A DNA stretch of 64,000 nucleotides, from contig JAAVVG010000010.1 of NCBI GenBank assembly GCA_012976225.1, positions 62,001 through 126,000 on the forward strand, in the 5' to 3' direction. Positions 21,708 to 32,510 of the stretch are shown here, one piece after another; within the stretch, counting starts at the first letter, position 1, and the number at the start of each line of letters is the position of its first letter. This stretch comes from Golubevia sp. BC0850 (taxonomy: Eukaryota > Basidiomycota > Exobasidiomycetes > Golubeviales > Golubeviaceae). A model generated the notes under the pieces. The model saw nothing but the letters and a program-made list of their open reading frames with translations, was not told the DNA's origin and made no database searches. Both the position numbers and the translations under genes were made by a program.

Positions 21708-24542
21708 GTCGAGAATCTTGAATATCTCTAAGAACACTAGCAACGATCCAGGCGGTAGTCAAACAGTTCGACGAGAAGAGCGGGTCGACTTTGGAGGAGG
21801 TTTCGTTCGTCCTGAATGACCACGACCAGCAGTGGCAGCAGGAAAAGCCTCAAAGATGGAAACAAATCACTGAAACGATTCTATCTTCCGAGCCATCGAT
21901 TCAAGCCATCAACATTCAACCATCAGGATTTGCTGGTCAACTCACGCCCGACGTTCAAGTCTTCTTGGAGTCTATCCTTCTTGGACTTCCCAACTTGGTC
22001 GCCTTCCGAGCTGTAGGGGGTTTCACTAAAGTTCGGCTTTCAAGGTTAAATCAAGTACAATCTAGATCTATCCGAGTGCTCTGGATCCCCTCTCTCTGGT
22101 CCTCCCCTTCTACCCATCTCCCTACTGGTCATCCTGATCTCTTCGAATCCCTCACGTCTCTGCAGGTGTGGCAGGCCAATAGCCATTCCACTTGGAGGAA
22201 CGTACTTCTACCTTCATCTCGATCGCTGAAACACTTGAAGATCAAGCTGTTCAGTCGAGAACTCGGAGAGGACCCTTTGACGCTGTCTTTCCCAAATCTA
22301 GAGGTCATGGAGCTGTATGAAGAAAGCTATCGATTCCCAAGCTGGATGGAGGTTCCCTCAAGCCTCAAGCTTTTCTCAACCCTTTGTCACAAAGAGTTGC
22401 CATCCGTTTCCGAGCTGTGGGTTTATCATCTAGGAGTTCTCGACTCTCTCCCCTCTAGTTGTCCTGATCTTCAAGTCCTCAGATTTCAAGTACGAAATGA
22501 AATACACCTCTCTTAGCTCTTGCCTTTATTGAGGTTAAGAGAAAAGAAGGTCAAATTGAGGTAGACGTCGGAGGAATAAAGATGAAGCCAATAAGAAAGC
22601 TTATCATCCCTTTCGATAAGCTCAACACTGAAACTTTGGAGGAGTGCAGAGAGTTGGTGGAAGAGGTGGTAGACTGGACCTCAGAGCCAAGTTTCTGGGA
22701 GGTTGAGATCTAGGTGGCCAATGTGTCTTGGTGAATTTGAAGTTTCTTGGTTTTGATCAAAGACTGGAATGGTAGCTTGTCTCAGCTGATCTCAACTGAA
22801 TCTGTCTTCCTGCCTTCTCAGGTAATATCAGCTATTTCGCTCTTACGTCTGTCTCCAGAGCAGCATCCTTAAGACTACAAACCTCTACTCGTTCCTCATT
22901 TCAGGTCACCTCTCTTTCGTGATCCTGCAGCCTCAACTCAATTCTCACCGCAGCTCCTTCCACTTTCAAATCTCCTCAGAAGAGAAGACCTCAGCCCTAA
23001 CATCCTCTAGTCTTTCCCTCGAGTCTCTAGCCTTAAGAGTCGATGTAGAGATTATCCCTCTAGAAGCATTCGACTTGGCTGTTAGCTGCCCGCATCTCTT
23101 TAGTCTTGATCTTTCCACTTTTTGGAGAGTGAGAGATGGAGCATTAACTGAAAACATCCAACTCGAGTTCCCAAGTGATGCACCTCCTCCTCCTCCTCCT
23201 TCAAACCTGGCTGATCTAAGACTTAATTTAGAAAAAGTTGATTTAGATTGAGACACTTACTCATTAAAGACTTGGGTTGGAACTGGGTTGAAATTCTTTC
23301 ATCTCAACTGTAGCAAGATTTCAATGGCAGGCCTAGCATCTATCCTGAATTCAAATCCATCACTAGAGACGATTAGTTTTGAGAACTTTTCAGACAGACA
23401 TTCAACTGGATTCGATTTACAATCCGGTTAGACTACTTCTTCCAAACCTTCACTCCCTCCAGATGAACATTCATCTTTTGGGTGATGGTCTCTTCACTGA
23501 AGCTATTTTACCCAATCTTCAAATCTTAAAGGTCGAACTGTCCACTCCGAGAAGAGAAGAAGAGGCTGGATCAGCATCTCTTGGAAGACTGCTAGACCTT
23601 CTTAAGTGCTGTGGATCATCTTTAAAGGAATTGAGAGTCGAATGTGATTACGAAGAAAGAGATCCAAAGATGTCTGATCAAGAGCCCCTCTCGTTTCCAT
23701 AATTGGAGACCATTAAAGTCCCTCGAGGTTCCAATGGCCTGCTTCAAGTACTGAGCCTTCTAGATTGTCCAACGCTCAAGATTTTAACGCTGTCTCTCGG
23801 GGAAACATTTACTCTTCAAGCTGTCAACATGTTTCTCGCCTCTAAATTGGCTGTAGAGACGATTACTCTGAGCTCCTGCGAAAGGGATTACTCTTATTCA
23901 CCGAAAGTACAGATTAATGTGCCTCTATGGGACGAAATGGGAGGGTTAATTAATCTGGATAGCATCTCTTTTCCAAATCTTGAGTCTTTAAGACTGACTT
24001 CTGATGCCGTTCTGGCTGCAGCTTTCTTCACTGGTGTTGAGTCGATTAATCTGAAACATTTGTCTATCGCAGCTGAACAAGAAAGAAGCTACTCTAACGT
24101 TGAAAGATTCTGACCTCTAGAAAAGGTGAGACTGTCAACAAACGTCATCGCCGTCGTCAAACGCAATGCTCTTTCCCTAGAGATAATCGGTTAATTCCCT
24201 TTCAACGGAAAGGAAATCTTAGAGAACTTTAAGCAAGAGCCAGTCTTTTTACCAAACCTTCACACGCTGTTCACTAGAAATTTCTTTAAGCCTCTTCTCA
24301 AATTCTTCAAAGATTGTCAATGTCCTAAGCTATCCAAAGCCACCATCATACCGGGAATTTATTTTCAGTAGCGTCAGAAGTTTTCGTTCGACTCTCTTTC
24401 AGATCTTGAAGAAGAGAAAGAGCCTCCAGCTCTCTTGAATATGGGAGAAGATTGGGACGGGGGAATTGAATTTGGTTCAGAGGGAAGTCAGGAAGGAAAT
24501 GAAGACGGAGTCGAGGATCTACTATTGGATGACGAGTTTTGA
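21708..24542 (+). pseudogene. decayed F-box/LRR gene (copy B)
   Basis: Paralogue of the F-box gene at 11.6-12.7 kb, on the opposite strand. Readable segments follow one another: RILNISKNTSND (equivalent to copy A's RILNITENS), then after a frame change AVVKQFDEKSGSTLEE, the shared 698-base segment, and about 1.9 kb of additional LRR-like sequence that copy A lacks (SLSLESLALRVDV, LDLSTFWRVRDGAL, LPNLHSLQMNIHLLG, NLQILKVEL, CPTLKILTLSL, FPNLESLRL, LPNLHTLF), ending in an acidic tail DGVEDLLLDDEF at 24542. The stretch after 22.9 kb is interrupted by at least five in-frame stops or frame changes (for example near 23249, 23702 and 24113), and no intact F-box is visible at the 5' end. I read it as a host pseudogene; heavy unusual splicing could rescue only parts of it. 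Confidence 0.75.
21980..22677 (+). repeat. inverted near-identical segment, copy B
   Basis: Partner of 11597-12294, same 698-base length. The protein it encodes is identical to copy A's, although this copy sits in a decayed gene. Confidence 0.85.
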
Positions 24543-24796
24543 GACCTAAAGAGGTTCGAGGGGATAGCAAAGACTGGACTCATCCAAGAGAGGAACGAAA
24601 GGAAGGGTAGAAGGATCAAATGACGAATGTAACGAAGAATCTCAAATCCCAAGAACAATGCCTTGCTTCAAACGAGTGAAGATTCCCTTGTGCGACTTAG
24701 AGACCTGAGCTCTTTAGTCTTCCAAAACTTAGTAGATCTGTTGGGATGCGAAGTACGAAGGTCTAACAAGAAGAGGAGAAAGGACCCTCCTACCTC

Positions 24797-25790
24797 TCAC
24801 TCCTTTACTCCAATCTTCTCAAAGTCCCCATAAATAACATTGGCATCCACATAAATTTCATCCTTTCCATCTTCAGTCCTAAGCAAACCAGCCTTTGGAA
24901 TTCTGCCAACAGTTTCGAAGCCCAATTTCTTCCAAATCCTGACTGAAGCTTGATTGGTGTCGTAGACGAGGTTAAAGATGCTAGACTTGAATCCACAACG
25001 AGGAGCGTAGTAGAGAAAAGATTGACCTTCAGAGACATGAAAGAAAATTTAGTAAAAAGACCCAAGAAATGGGAGAGGAAGGGGTTGGAAGAAAACAAAG
25101 AAAACCTACCTGCGATTCCACCGATTCCTAAACCTCTGGAACTCTCTGGGACTACGAAACCACCATTACAGACGTGAGAAGATCGACCTTGGTAATTTGG
25201 CTTGATGTAGTAAGAGACAGCCAGGTTTGCAGGAGTGAAGAGCGATTGAGACTTGATTGCGATGTCTCGAGAGAAAGCGGTTCCAGTTGAAGGGATCTCA
25301 GATGGTAAAGCTAAGTTGGTGACATACTCAGAAGAAACAAAGTATGCGACAATGAGGTCTGACAAGAGAAGAGACAAAAGAAGCCAAGTGAGATTCACAA
25401 GAGCACGAAAGGACTTTGGGAAAAGGTGCGAACTACGACTCACAATATGAATGGAAGTACGTCTTGAATTCTTCTTCGTCCACTGGATCTCTTTGAGGGT
25501 AAGTCCTTCCAGCAGCTAGTTCTCTGAACGAGGGAAAGAAGAGATGGAGAAGAAGCGTCAAAGTGAGCTAGCTGCCTGCTGAACGCAGAAATCTTCCAGC
25601 TACGAAATCAAAATATTGAGACTCACAGATTAAAGTCCTGCCTCAGATGATCCAAGAGCTCCTTTCCAGCTCTTTGATCTTCTGACTCTGCTTTCTGATT
25701 GTAAGGAATGAAGACTACTGCGGCTCTCTCCTTGGTGATGGCTCGTTCTGGGAGGGAGAAAATTCTAGCTTGAAGATCTGGGGAGCTCAT
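24797..25790 (-). CDS. GNAT-family N-acetyltransferase
   Basis: Starts at ATG 25790 (MSSPDLQARIFSLPE) and ends at 24797 through four exons. Order of segments: N-terminal exon ending HLRQDFN; LAAGRTYPQRDPVDEEEF; then VAYFVSSEYVTNLALP, INPNYQGRSSH-type core (here YYIKPNYQGRSSHVCNGGFV) and the acetyl-CoA loop RGLGIGG; last exon LYYAPRCGFKSSIFNLVYDT with the GNAT helix NQASVRIWKKLGFETVGRIP. This arrangement matches a widespread fungal GNAT subfamily of unknown substrate. All motifs for cofactor binding are present, so it should be active. No substrate can be inferred from neighbours. Confidence 0.85.
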
Positions 25791-26532
25791 TCTTCGCTGA
25801 TCTGATGGCTGGCTTGTGGTTTGAAATGAAAATGCAAAAGGAAGAGGAAAAACGGAGAGAAGTTGAAGGAGAGGAGGGATGTGAATCTGATCCAATGGAA
25901 GAAGACCTTTTCGAACTCCTTCTTCCGACCCTGAGAAGTGCGAAAAGAACTTTCTGGAAGATTCGTCAAAACGTCTTCTTGCTCTCTCAAGCAGCCAATA
26001 AGGCAAGAGTCAAACAGTCGTTGAACAAAAGAGAAAAGATCCCAATCTGTCAACATCGAGAACCAATTCAAAGCAAGAAGTTTCAATTTTATGGATCGTC
26101 GGAAACAAGAACAAATAGGGAAATGAGGTAAGAAACAAAATAAAGGTAATCAGAGAGAGAACTAGCAGGAATCGATTCAGAGAACAAGAAAAGGGAAAAG
26201 GACAGGGGGTGGGTCTGGAAACGAAAGCCAGTTTCGATCCGTCAAGAGGAAAGGGGTGTATTGTAATTTATAGATCTTTTTGTCGGGAAAAGGAAGAGAA
26301 AAGACAGAAACCTGATTCAGAGTGAGGAGTTTGAAGAGAGCAAAGAGCAAAAGAGGGAAGAGGATTCAAACGATGACAACCCGAAAAACCAAAAAAGTGA
26401 AGATTGAGGGTGAAAAGGGAAAAGAAGTTGGGTCCAGAAGAAAGATGAACAAAGATTAAATGAAAATGGGGTTTGTTAAAAGGTTGATAAAGAGAGAGAG
26501 AGAGTAAAAGGTTGAAGTGAGAGACCTTTTAA
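25791..26532. other. intergenic, purine-rich
   Basis: About 740 bases between the GNAT start and the stop of the next minus-strand gene. Contains an AGAGAGAGAGAG run near 26490 and no gene that I can support. Confidence 0.45.
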
Positions 26533-29304
26533 TTAATTGATCATCTCATTATAACCAACAACGTCATCTTCATTTAAGCTACTTCCAGCAACAGAAAGTT
26601 GATTTTGTTTATGACCATGACTTCCATCCAAAGCGTTCAAAGAAGTTGAAGTAGAATTAGGAGTGTAAAGAGTTCTCATAGAATTAGAACCTAATTGACC
26701 ATTAGAAGCAGCAGCATTCATTGAAGTTGGAGAAGTGGCAGCAGCTCTCAAAGCAGCATATTGTTTAAGAGCTTCATCTGGAGAAGTAGCACCATTTGGA
26801 GGAGCCATACCAGTTTGACTATTTAAAGAAGGTAAATTAGAAGCAGGAGTACTTGATAAATTCATTGAAGATTGATTAATGCCAGAATTAGCAGCCAATT
26901 GAGCTAAACGAGCTGGATGATCTGGTGATAAAGCGTGAGCTCCAGCATAATGACCGTGATTAATGTAATTGGTAGATCCATTTTCAGATTCTTGTTGAGG
27001 AGAAGTAACAGCAGAATCGAACATATCATTTTCTTGACCTTCAGAACCAGTTTTACCATCATGCATAAAAGAAAGAGCAGGGTACTTCAAAACTGAAGCT
27101 CTAAATTCTCTATCAGCATCATCATCTAAAGGAGTGATAGCTCTATTCTCAGCAAAAGATTCTCTCATTTTAGAATCAACTTCACCTCTACCTAATTGAG
27201 CTGGACCATCATGTTGAGTAGGACTCATTCCCATATCATCTAAATCTTCCTCGGCATCTTGAGTTTCATCTGCATTAGTAAATGCCATTGATAATCTAGA
27301 AGTACGATTATCATTGACATAATTTCCACTTAATTTTGGCACAGCAGGTGCATCTGGATCATAATAGGATTCAGTAGTCATTGCAGATCTTCTCCAAGCG
27401 TTTCCATTTTGACCAACTCTTGGAATTGAGGCTGAATTCTTATGTCCAGCAGAAGCAGAACCAATAGATCTTGCAGTTCCACCAGCATGATCATTTGAAG
27501 ATTGACCAGCCACTGAAATTCTAGAAATTCTATCTCCAGTAGTAGATTGAGCGAAAGAGATTCTAGATTGTCTAGAACCTTCATCGTACATTGAAGGTCC
27601 TCTAGGTCTTGGAATTCTTTCTCTCATTTCTCCATCATCTTCCATTCCACCATAAGGATCTTCTCCCCATTGTTCTCCATCATCATAATGTTGACCATCA
27701 TTTAAATCTCCATCGAAACCATTTTCTTGATTTTGATTCATCATTGCACCTCTACCTGCCATTCCAGCTCCACCAGCCATTGACATTCTAGTTGGATGAG
27801 ACCCTTGAGTATAAGTTCCAGATGGTCTTGGATAGAAACTTGCAGGTCTTGATCCTGGGACTGCACCAGCAGAACCATCTCCACCGTTATTCCAATCCAA
27901 GGAGATTCTAGACATTCTCTTATCCATATGATCAGCCCAATCCACAGTCTTGTTGTTACGGTTGATATGAAGCTTTCTAATCCAAAGACCTAAAGCTACT
28001 CCAACTACTACTAGAGGACAAATGATAGCAGCTGCCATTCCACCTTTGGTCAAACCTCCAGCAGCAGATAAGAAAGCATCAATGATCTTGAAACTTCCAC
28101 CAGTTGGAGGTGTAGCGTCATCAGGTGCAGAAGCTCCTCCTACTGGTGCAGTGTAGATGGCATTCCAAATCGGTCCAGTTGGGTTAGCAGTATCCCAAGG
28201 TTCGTTTCCGTGAGGTACGATGTTGAGAGACAGACGAGTAATTGAAGATTCACTGGCGGTGACGTTCCAGAGGTATGGATGAAGTTTGGTTTCGTAATGT
28301 CCTCTTCCTGCTGGTAGACCTTGGAACATGTAGATTGGAAGGTTGGAAGTGTTTTGAGGAGCGTAGAGGTAAATGTCGATTTTGTCTAATCCGGAAGGTA
28401 GACAGGCCTTGTCCCAAGTGATGCTGGTCTCGTTGGCTGAATCGACGTTGTCTCCAGCAAGTGGTGAAGTGTAGAGAGCTCCAGAGAGACACTTGGAGTC
28501 GGCTGAAGAGAAAGGAGGGGCAAAGAAGAGTCAGTCGAGTGTCACAAAGGGAAAGGTTACCAATGCGCGCGCATCTCAAGAGCCTCATCAAGGACTGTGA
28601 GAAATTTCCGAGAGATAGTCTTGATGGCTATAATATTATAGATGCTATTAAAAAGAACCGTTTCACTTCCCCGAAAGACAATTGCGAAGAGGGGAGGTTA
28701 GGGGCAGCAGCACCCCCACCGATTGAATCTCCGCTGCATGCCTTTCCTCCCATTTCATGTCTCCACCTTCAATCCCGACTCTATCTCCCTTCTAACTTCC
28801 AGGAAATCGTTCGTGAACAAGGAAGGGGGTAAAGCATTGGGTGAGGCTTGTTGGATGGGCTTCTAAGAGATGCCGATCCACTCATCAGTCTCTAGCCATT
28901 CCATCCTCTCCACACATCTCAACGATTGAGTCCCTCTTCCCAAGTTGCAGATATCTCTCAAAGCTATCTTGAGCCTATCCCACCATCGCGCGCTTTTGAA
29001 AGAGAGCGATATTACCTCTGACCTGACCAATTCCTCACGTTACCTACTCCTGCCAAGAAAGGATTGGAATCCCAACCCAGTTCTCCCATCTGCCACCCTA
29101 TCCAAAAACGAATCTACTACCTCCCAACTCACCTCTACGTTGTAAAGCCAATTCATCAGTGTTGATTCTCTTTTCCATGTGACGTTTTAAAGCACCATTG
29201 TGATGACCAGCCAGAGCATGACCGAATCTTAAATGTTGAGATTTGAATGGCAAACTGTTCTTTGCTTCTCTTGCTTGGATTTCAGGAGAAGAATCTTGAG
29301 ACAT
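26533..29304 (-). CDS. single-pass fungal surface protein with extracellular beta-rich domain, function unknown
   Basis: Two exons, 29304-29133 and 28502-26533, join in frame (phase 1) to 713 residues; the intron is 630 bases, long for this window. The N-terminal exon is basic and ends RINTDELALQRR, resembling a dibasic-processed propeptide, but no signal peptide is visible. Next comes a Cys-containing ectodomain of about 200 residues (CLSGALYTSPLAGDNV, ITWDKACLPSGLDKIDIYLY) of the type found in many uncharacterised basidiomycete membrane proteins, a single membrane helix (AAAIICPLVVVGVALGLWI) and a long Ser/Asn/Gly-rich cytoplasmic tail with repeated RISR-like basic-Ser motifs (SRISLDW, SRISFAQ, SRISVAG, SRLSMAF), candidate kinase sites. 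A cell-surface sensor or scaffold is plausible but unproven. Confidence 0.7.
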
Positions 29305-30005
29305 GTTGTTGATGGAAGAAAGAGGAAAGTCTCGTAGTTGTTAAAAGAGAGTTTGTTTGGAGTGAGTGTTTTTCTTTGAAGGGACTGGGTGAGTGTGAGT
29401 GAGAGTTTGAAGATTGAAGAGTTGAGTCGTACTTGATGGATGCCAGCCAGAGAAAGTTCAAGAGAAGGTAAAACAAAAGGAATTCAACCTTTTGGGGAAG
29501 GTAGAAAGAGCAAAAGGTGGAGGGAAAGGAAAGAGAAGAGGAGTGGGTGGTGGGGGAGAGAGAAAGGAGGAGAGTGTACGTTACGTGCCTGCAAAGATCA
29601 AACACTGGTCAAACAAACAGTTGAGTTCTTCTGAATTTCTCTGGGAAGATCTCGATCTAATTGATGTACTGTACAACTCTATTTAATTAATAAAAAAGAC
29701 AAAAGTCAACTCGACCTGGAAGGAAGCAACTGTGTGCCAAAGGGAGAAGAGAAGCAGGAGAAGAGAAGCACGCTTTCACCCTTGCGTTTCTTCCCCGCCT
29801 TGCCTTATTCCACTTCTCTTCTCTTCTTTCTCCTCTTCCTTCCTCCTCTCTCTTCTCTCTTTACTTCATCCACCTTAACTAGGACCACAAGCGTACGTTG
29901 ATAGGACTTGAAGCTGAACTAAAGCAGCACTACAAAAGATAGGATACCCCCCGCTTCAACTTCAACTCCCCTGGTCTCTCTCCCTAAAGACTGGCTTATC
30001 TCAAA
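29305..30005. promoter_or_regulatory. shared divergent promoter region
   Basis: About 700 bases separate the divergent starts of the surface protein (-) and PXMP4 (+). Long pyrimidine tracts (29800-29875) lie before PXMP4, typical of fungal promoters. No specific factor site is claimed. A missing upstream signal-peptide exon of the surface protein could also lie here. Confidence 0.4.
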
Positions 30006-31703
30006 ATGGATGGACTTCAAGACAGCCTTCATCAAATAGCTCTAAACCCAGCTTACCATGACGCTCTAGCTGTAGCAAAGGTAAAAATCATCATATCATT
30101 TCATATCATCTATCTCAATCTCAACCACCCGTCATCTGCATCTCATCTGCATCTCCGCAACTACCTTTCAGCAGCTCACTCTCTCCCTCTCTCTCTCTCT
30201 CTTCTCCCTCCTTCTCCCTGTCTCAGGCAGCTCGTAACGGTCTAGTCTACGGAGCCAAAATCCGTTTTCCCCATGCTCTAGTAATGGCAATTCTTTTCGG
30301 TAGAGGTTCTTTCCAAGATCGATCCAAATTCATTTTCAAAGCCACCAAACAACATTCTTTGAACCTTTTGAAATTTGCATCTTTATATAAGTTCATCACC
30401 ATCATGTTGAGAAGGAGAAGAGGTGGTAAAATTGAAGGTTTGGATAGTTTCATTGGTGGAATCGTAGGTGGTTGGGTGGTTTTTAGAGAGAGAAATGCTG
30501 TTAATGAACAGGTGAGTTAGAGTTGCTTGGATTGGGGTTGGGGAGAAGCCATTAGATGATCTGAGATTTGACAATTGGATTAGTATGGTTGTTTGAACTT
30601 GTTAGAGAGGCTTAATATCCTTGGGGAAAGAGATGATAGAAAGGGACGGAACTCTCCGGACGACCCGAAGGAGGTGAAGTGATGGAGTCGAGCTACCTTC
30701 AAGTGTTTGAGATCCATTGGTCTTCGGATTGCTATCTATCTGGTCTCTTTAGTTCAGCTTTCAATCCTTGAGCTCTCGATTGGAAGGAGGCAATGAATTG
30801 TCACCATCACGCTTCGCCGATCTCTTTTAACTCCTCATCTGATCTCACTGAGTTCTTGGAAGAAGCCAACTCATCTTCAAACCAAAGCAAAGCTTTCCTC
30901 ATAATCTTCGTGAACTTCACATGAGCCCATTGCTATCCTTTCCCCCTTTCCAACCTTGATAATTCACCTTAATCTAACTTTTGGCACCCCTTCTCCCCTC
31001 TCTCTCTCCTCCTTCCAGATTGTCCTCTACTGCATCGCCAGAGTAGTATCTTCTCTCCTACCCCGTGAACCAGTTCCATCAACGCATCCTTCCAACAAAC
31101 CTATCCCCACTTCTGCTAGAGTCTTCGAAATCTTCGCCGCTTTGACTTGGGGAGCTGTCATGTGGAGTTTCGACAATAGGAGACAGAGTTTACAGAATGG
31201 TTTGGTCAATAGTATGGATTGTGAGTTTCTTCGGGTTTGAGAGAGAGAGAAGGGGGGAGAGCAAGGGAGGGTTTGAGGTTTGAAAGGGGTCGGAGAAGGA
31301 AGGTTTGGGGTGATGAGCCTGAGAGTTTCTAATTGATACTGACGACTGTTCTCTTTATTACCCTGATTTTTCTGCAGACCTTTATGTTAATGCTGAAAAG
31401 GTAAGATTTGAAAATCCATTTCGGAAACTCATTTCGTTCTCGATTTCTGACATTTTCAAATCTTTCATCCATCCCGTATCCCTCTCCTTCCTTCTTTCTC
31501 CCAATCCTTCTCGAAATCATTCATTTCACTTCAATCAGTGGGACAGGTAAGTTATCTCTTGTATTTCAAAAGGTCTCTTGCTTTCTTCCCCTCAGAGCGC
31601 TCACTGACCTTTCTCTCCTCACCTATGGCTTTTTTCGCTCTCACTCTTTCATTCGGGGTTCCACTCCAATAGTCTAAGAACTCTATTCTGGCACAACACT
31701 TGA
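30006..31703 (+). CDS. PXMP4: peroxisomal membrane protein 4 (PMP24, Tim17 superfamily)
   Basis: Six exons: 30006-30080, 30227-30511, 31019-31220, 31378-31400, 31539-31546 and 31673-31703, joining in frame to 207 residues (human PXMP4 is 212). Diagnostic matches: ARNGLVYGAKIRFPHALVM, ILFGRG followed by TKQHSLNLLKFASLYK, FIGGIVGGWVVFRERNAVNE, and WGAVMWSFDNRRQSLQ near the C-terminus. Exon 5 is an 8-base microexon (TGGGACAG) that supplies the Trp-Asp equivalent to WHD in the animal protein, and exon 6 adds SLRTLFWHNT. The protein has the Gly-rich helices of the Tim17/22/23/PMP24 fold and sits in the peroxisomal membrane; its transport role is not established. Confidence 0.93.
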
Positions 31704-32510
31704 TGAAAGTGGAGGAGTCTTGCAGGTTGTCATCTTTCTTTTGCTTCTTTCCCTCTTACTTGTCAGTTGTCGTCACGCAAAAAACCAAGGCAATCTATTT
31801 CCATCTCTTTCTTTCCAGAACATTGGAGTCGCGTTGATCGGGCTCCTTGTGTTCAATTCGTTAAAGCATTTAGTCTCGAACGAATCAAGTTTTCACTCGG
31901 GGCTGGAAGGTAAGAAAGAGCCAGACAGAGATTGAAGTTCTGCCTCCCTGCGAAAGGTCGTAAGACTTGTGAAGACTCGGAAGTAGAAGTGGGGTAGAGT
32001 CTGGGAGTGAAATTTGCGAAACTCTCCTGCTTTTATGTTCTTCTCATCGTCAAACTTCACACAGACCTTCATCAAAAATGATTGCGTTCATTGGATTCTT
32101 ATTGCTAGTTCTGAGAGAGAGAGTTTTTCTTTTATTTATGTCACTGAAAGCATCGATGGATTGTATATGAAAAGGAAAAGAAAGAGAAAAGGGGTGTAAG
32201 GAAAGGATGTGGAATTGAATTAATAAATTGGTAAAGAGGGGGGAAAGGAGAAAAGTCATGATCGACTTCGTAGAAAGAACGGAAAAGAAGAAAAGAACCA
32301 GAGGTAACCAAAGATAAGAAGTAGGACGGGAAAATAAAATCATGAAATCTTCAAAGCTAAAACCACCCCCGCTTAAAACCCTTGTCCCTTCTAGACTAGC
32401 TTATTCCATCTCATCATAATTCCACCCATCAGATCTTGAGCACCCTTGTTTTCTTTAGTTAAATATCTTGTCGTCTATTCAATGCTTCTAGAGTAAAGAA
32501 GAGGAACTCT
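31704..32510. other. convergent intergenic region
   Basis: About 800 bases between the stop codons of PXMP4 and ATP1, which face each other. AT-richer than coding flanks; both 3' untranslated regions expected; no gene seen. Confidence 0.5.
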
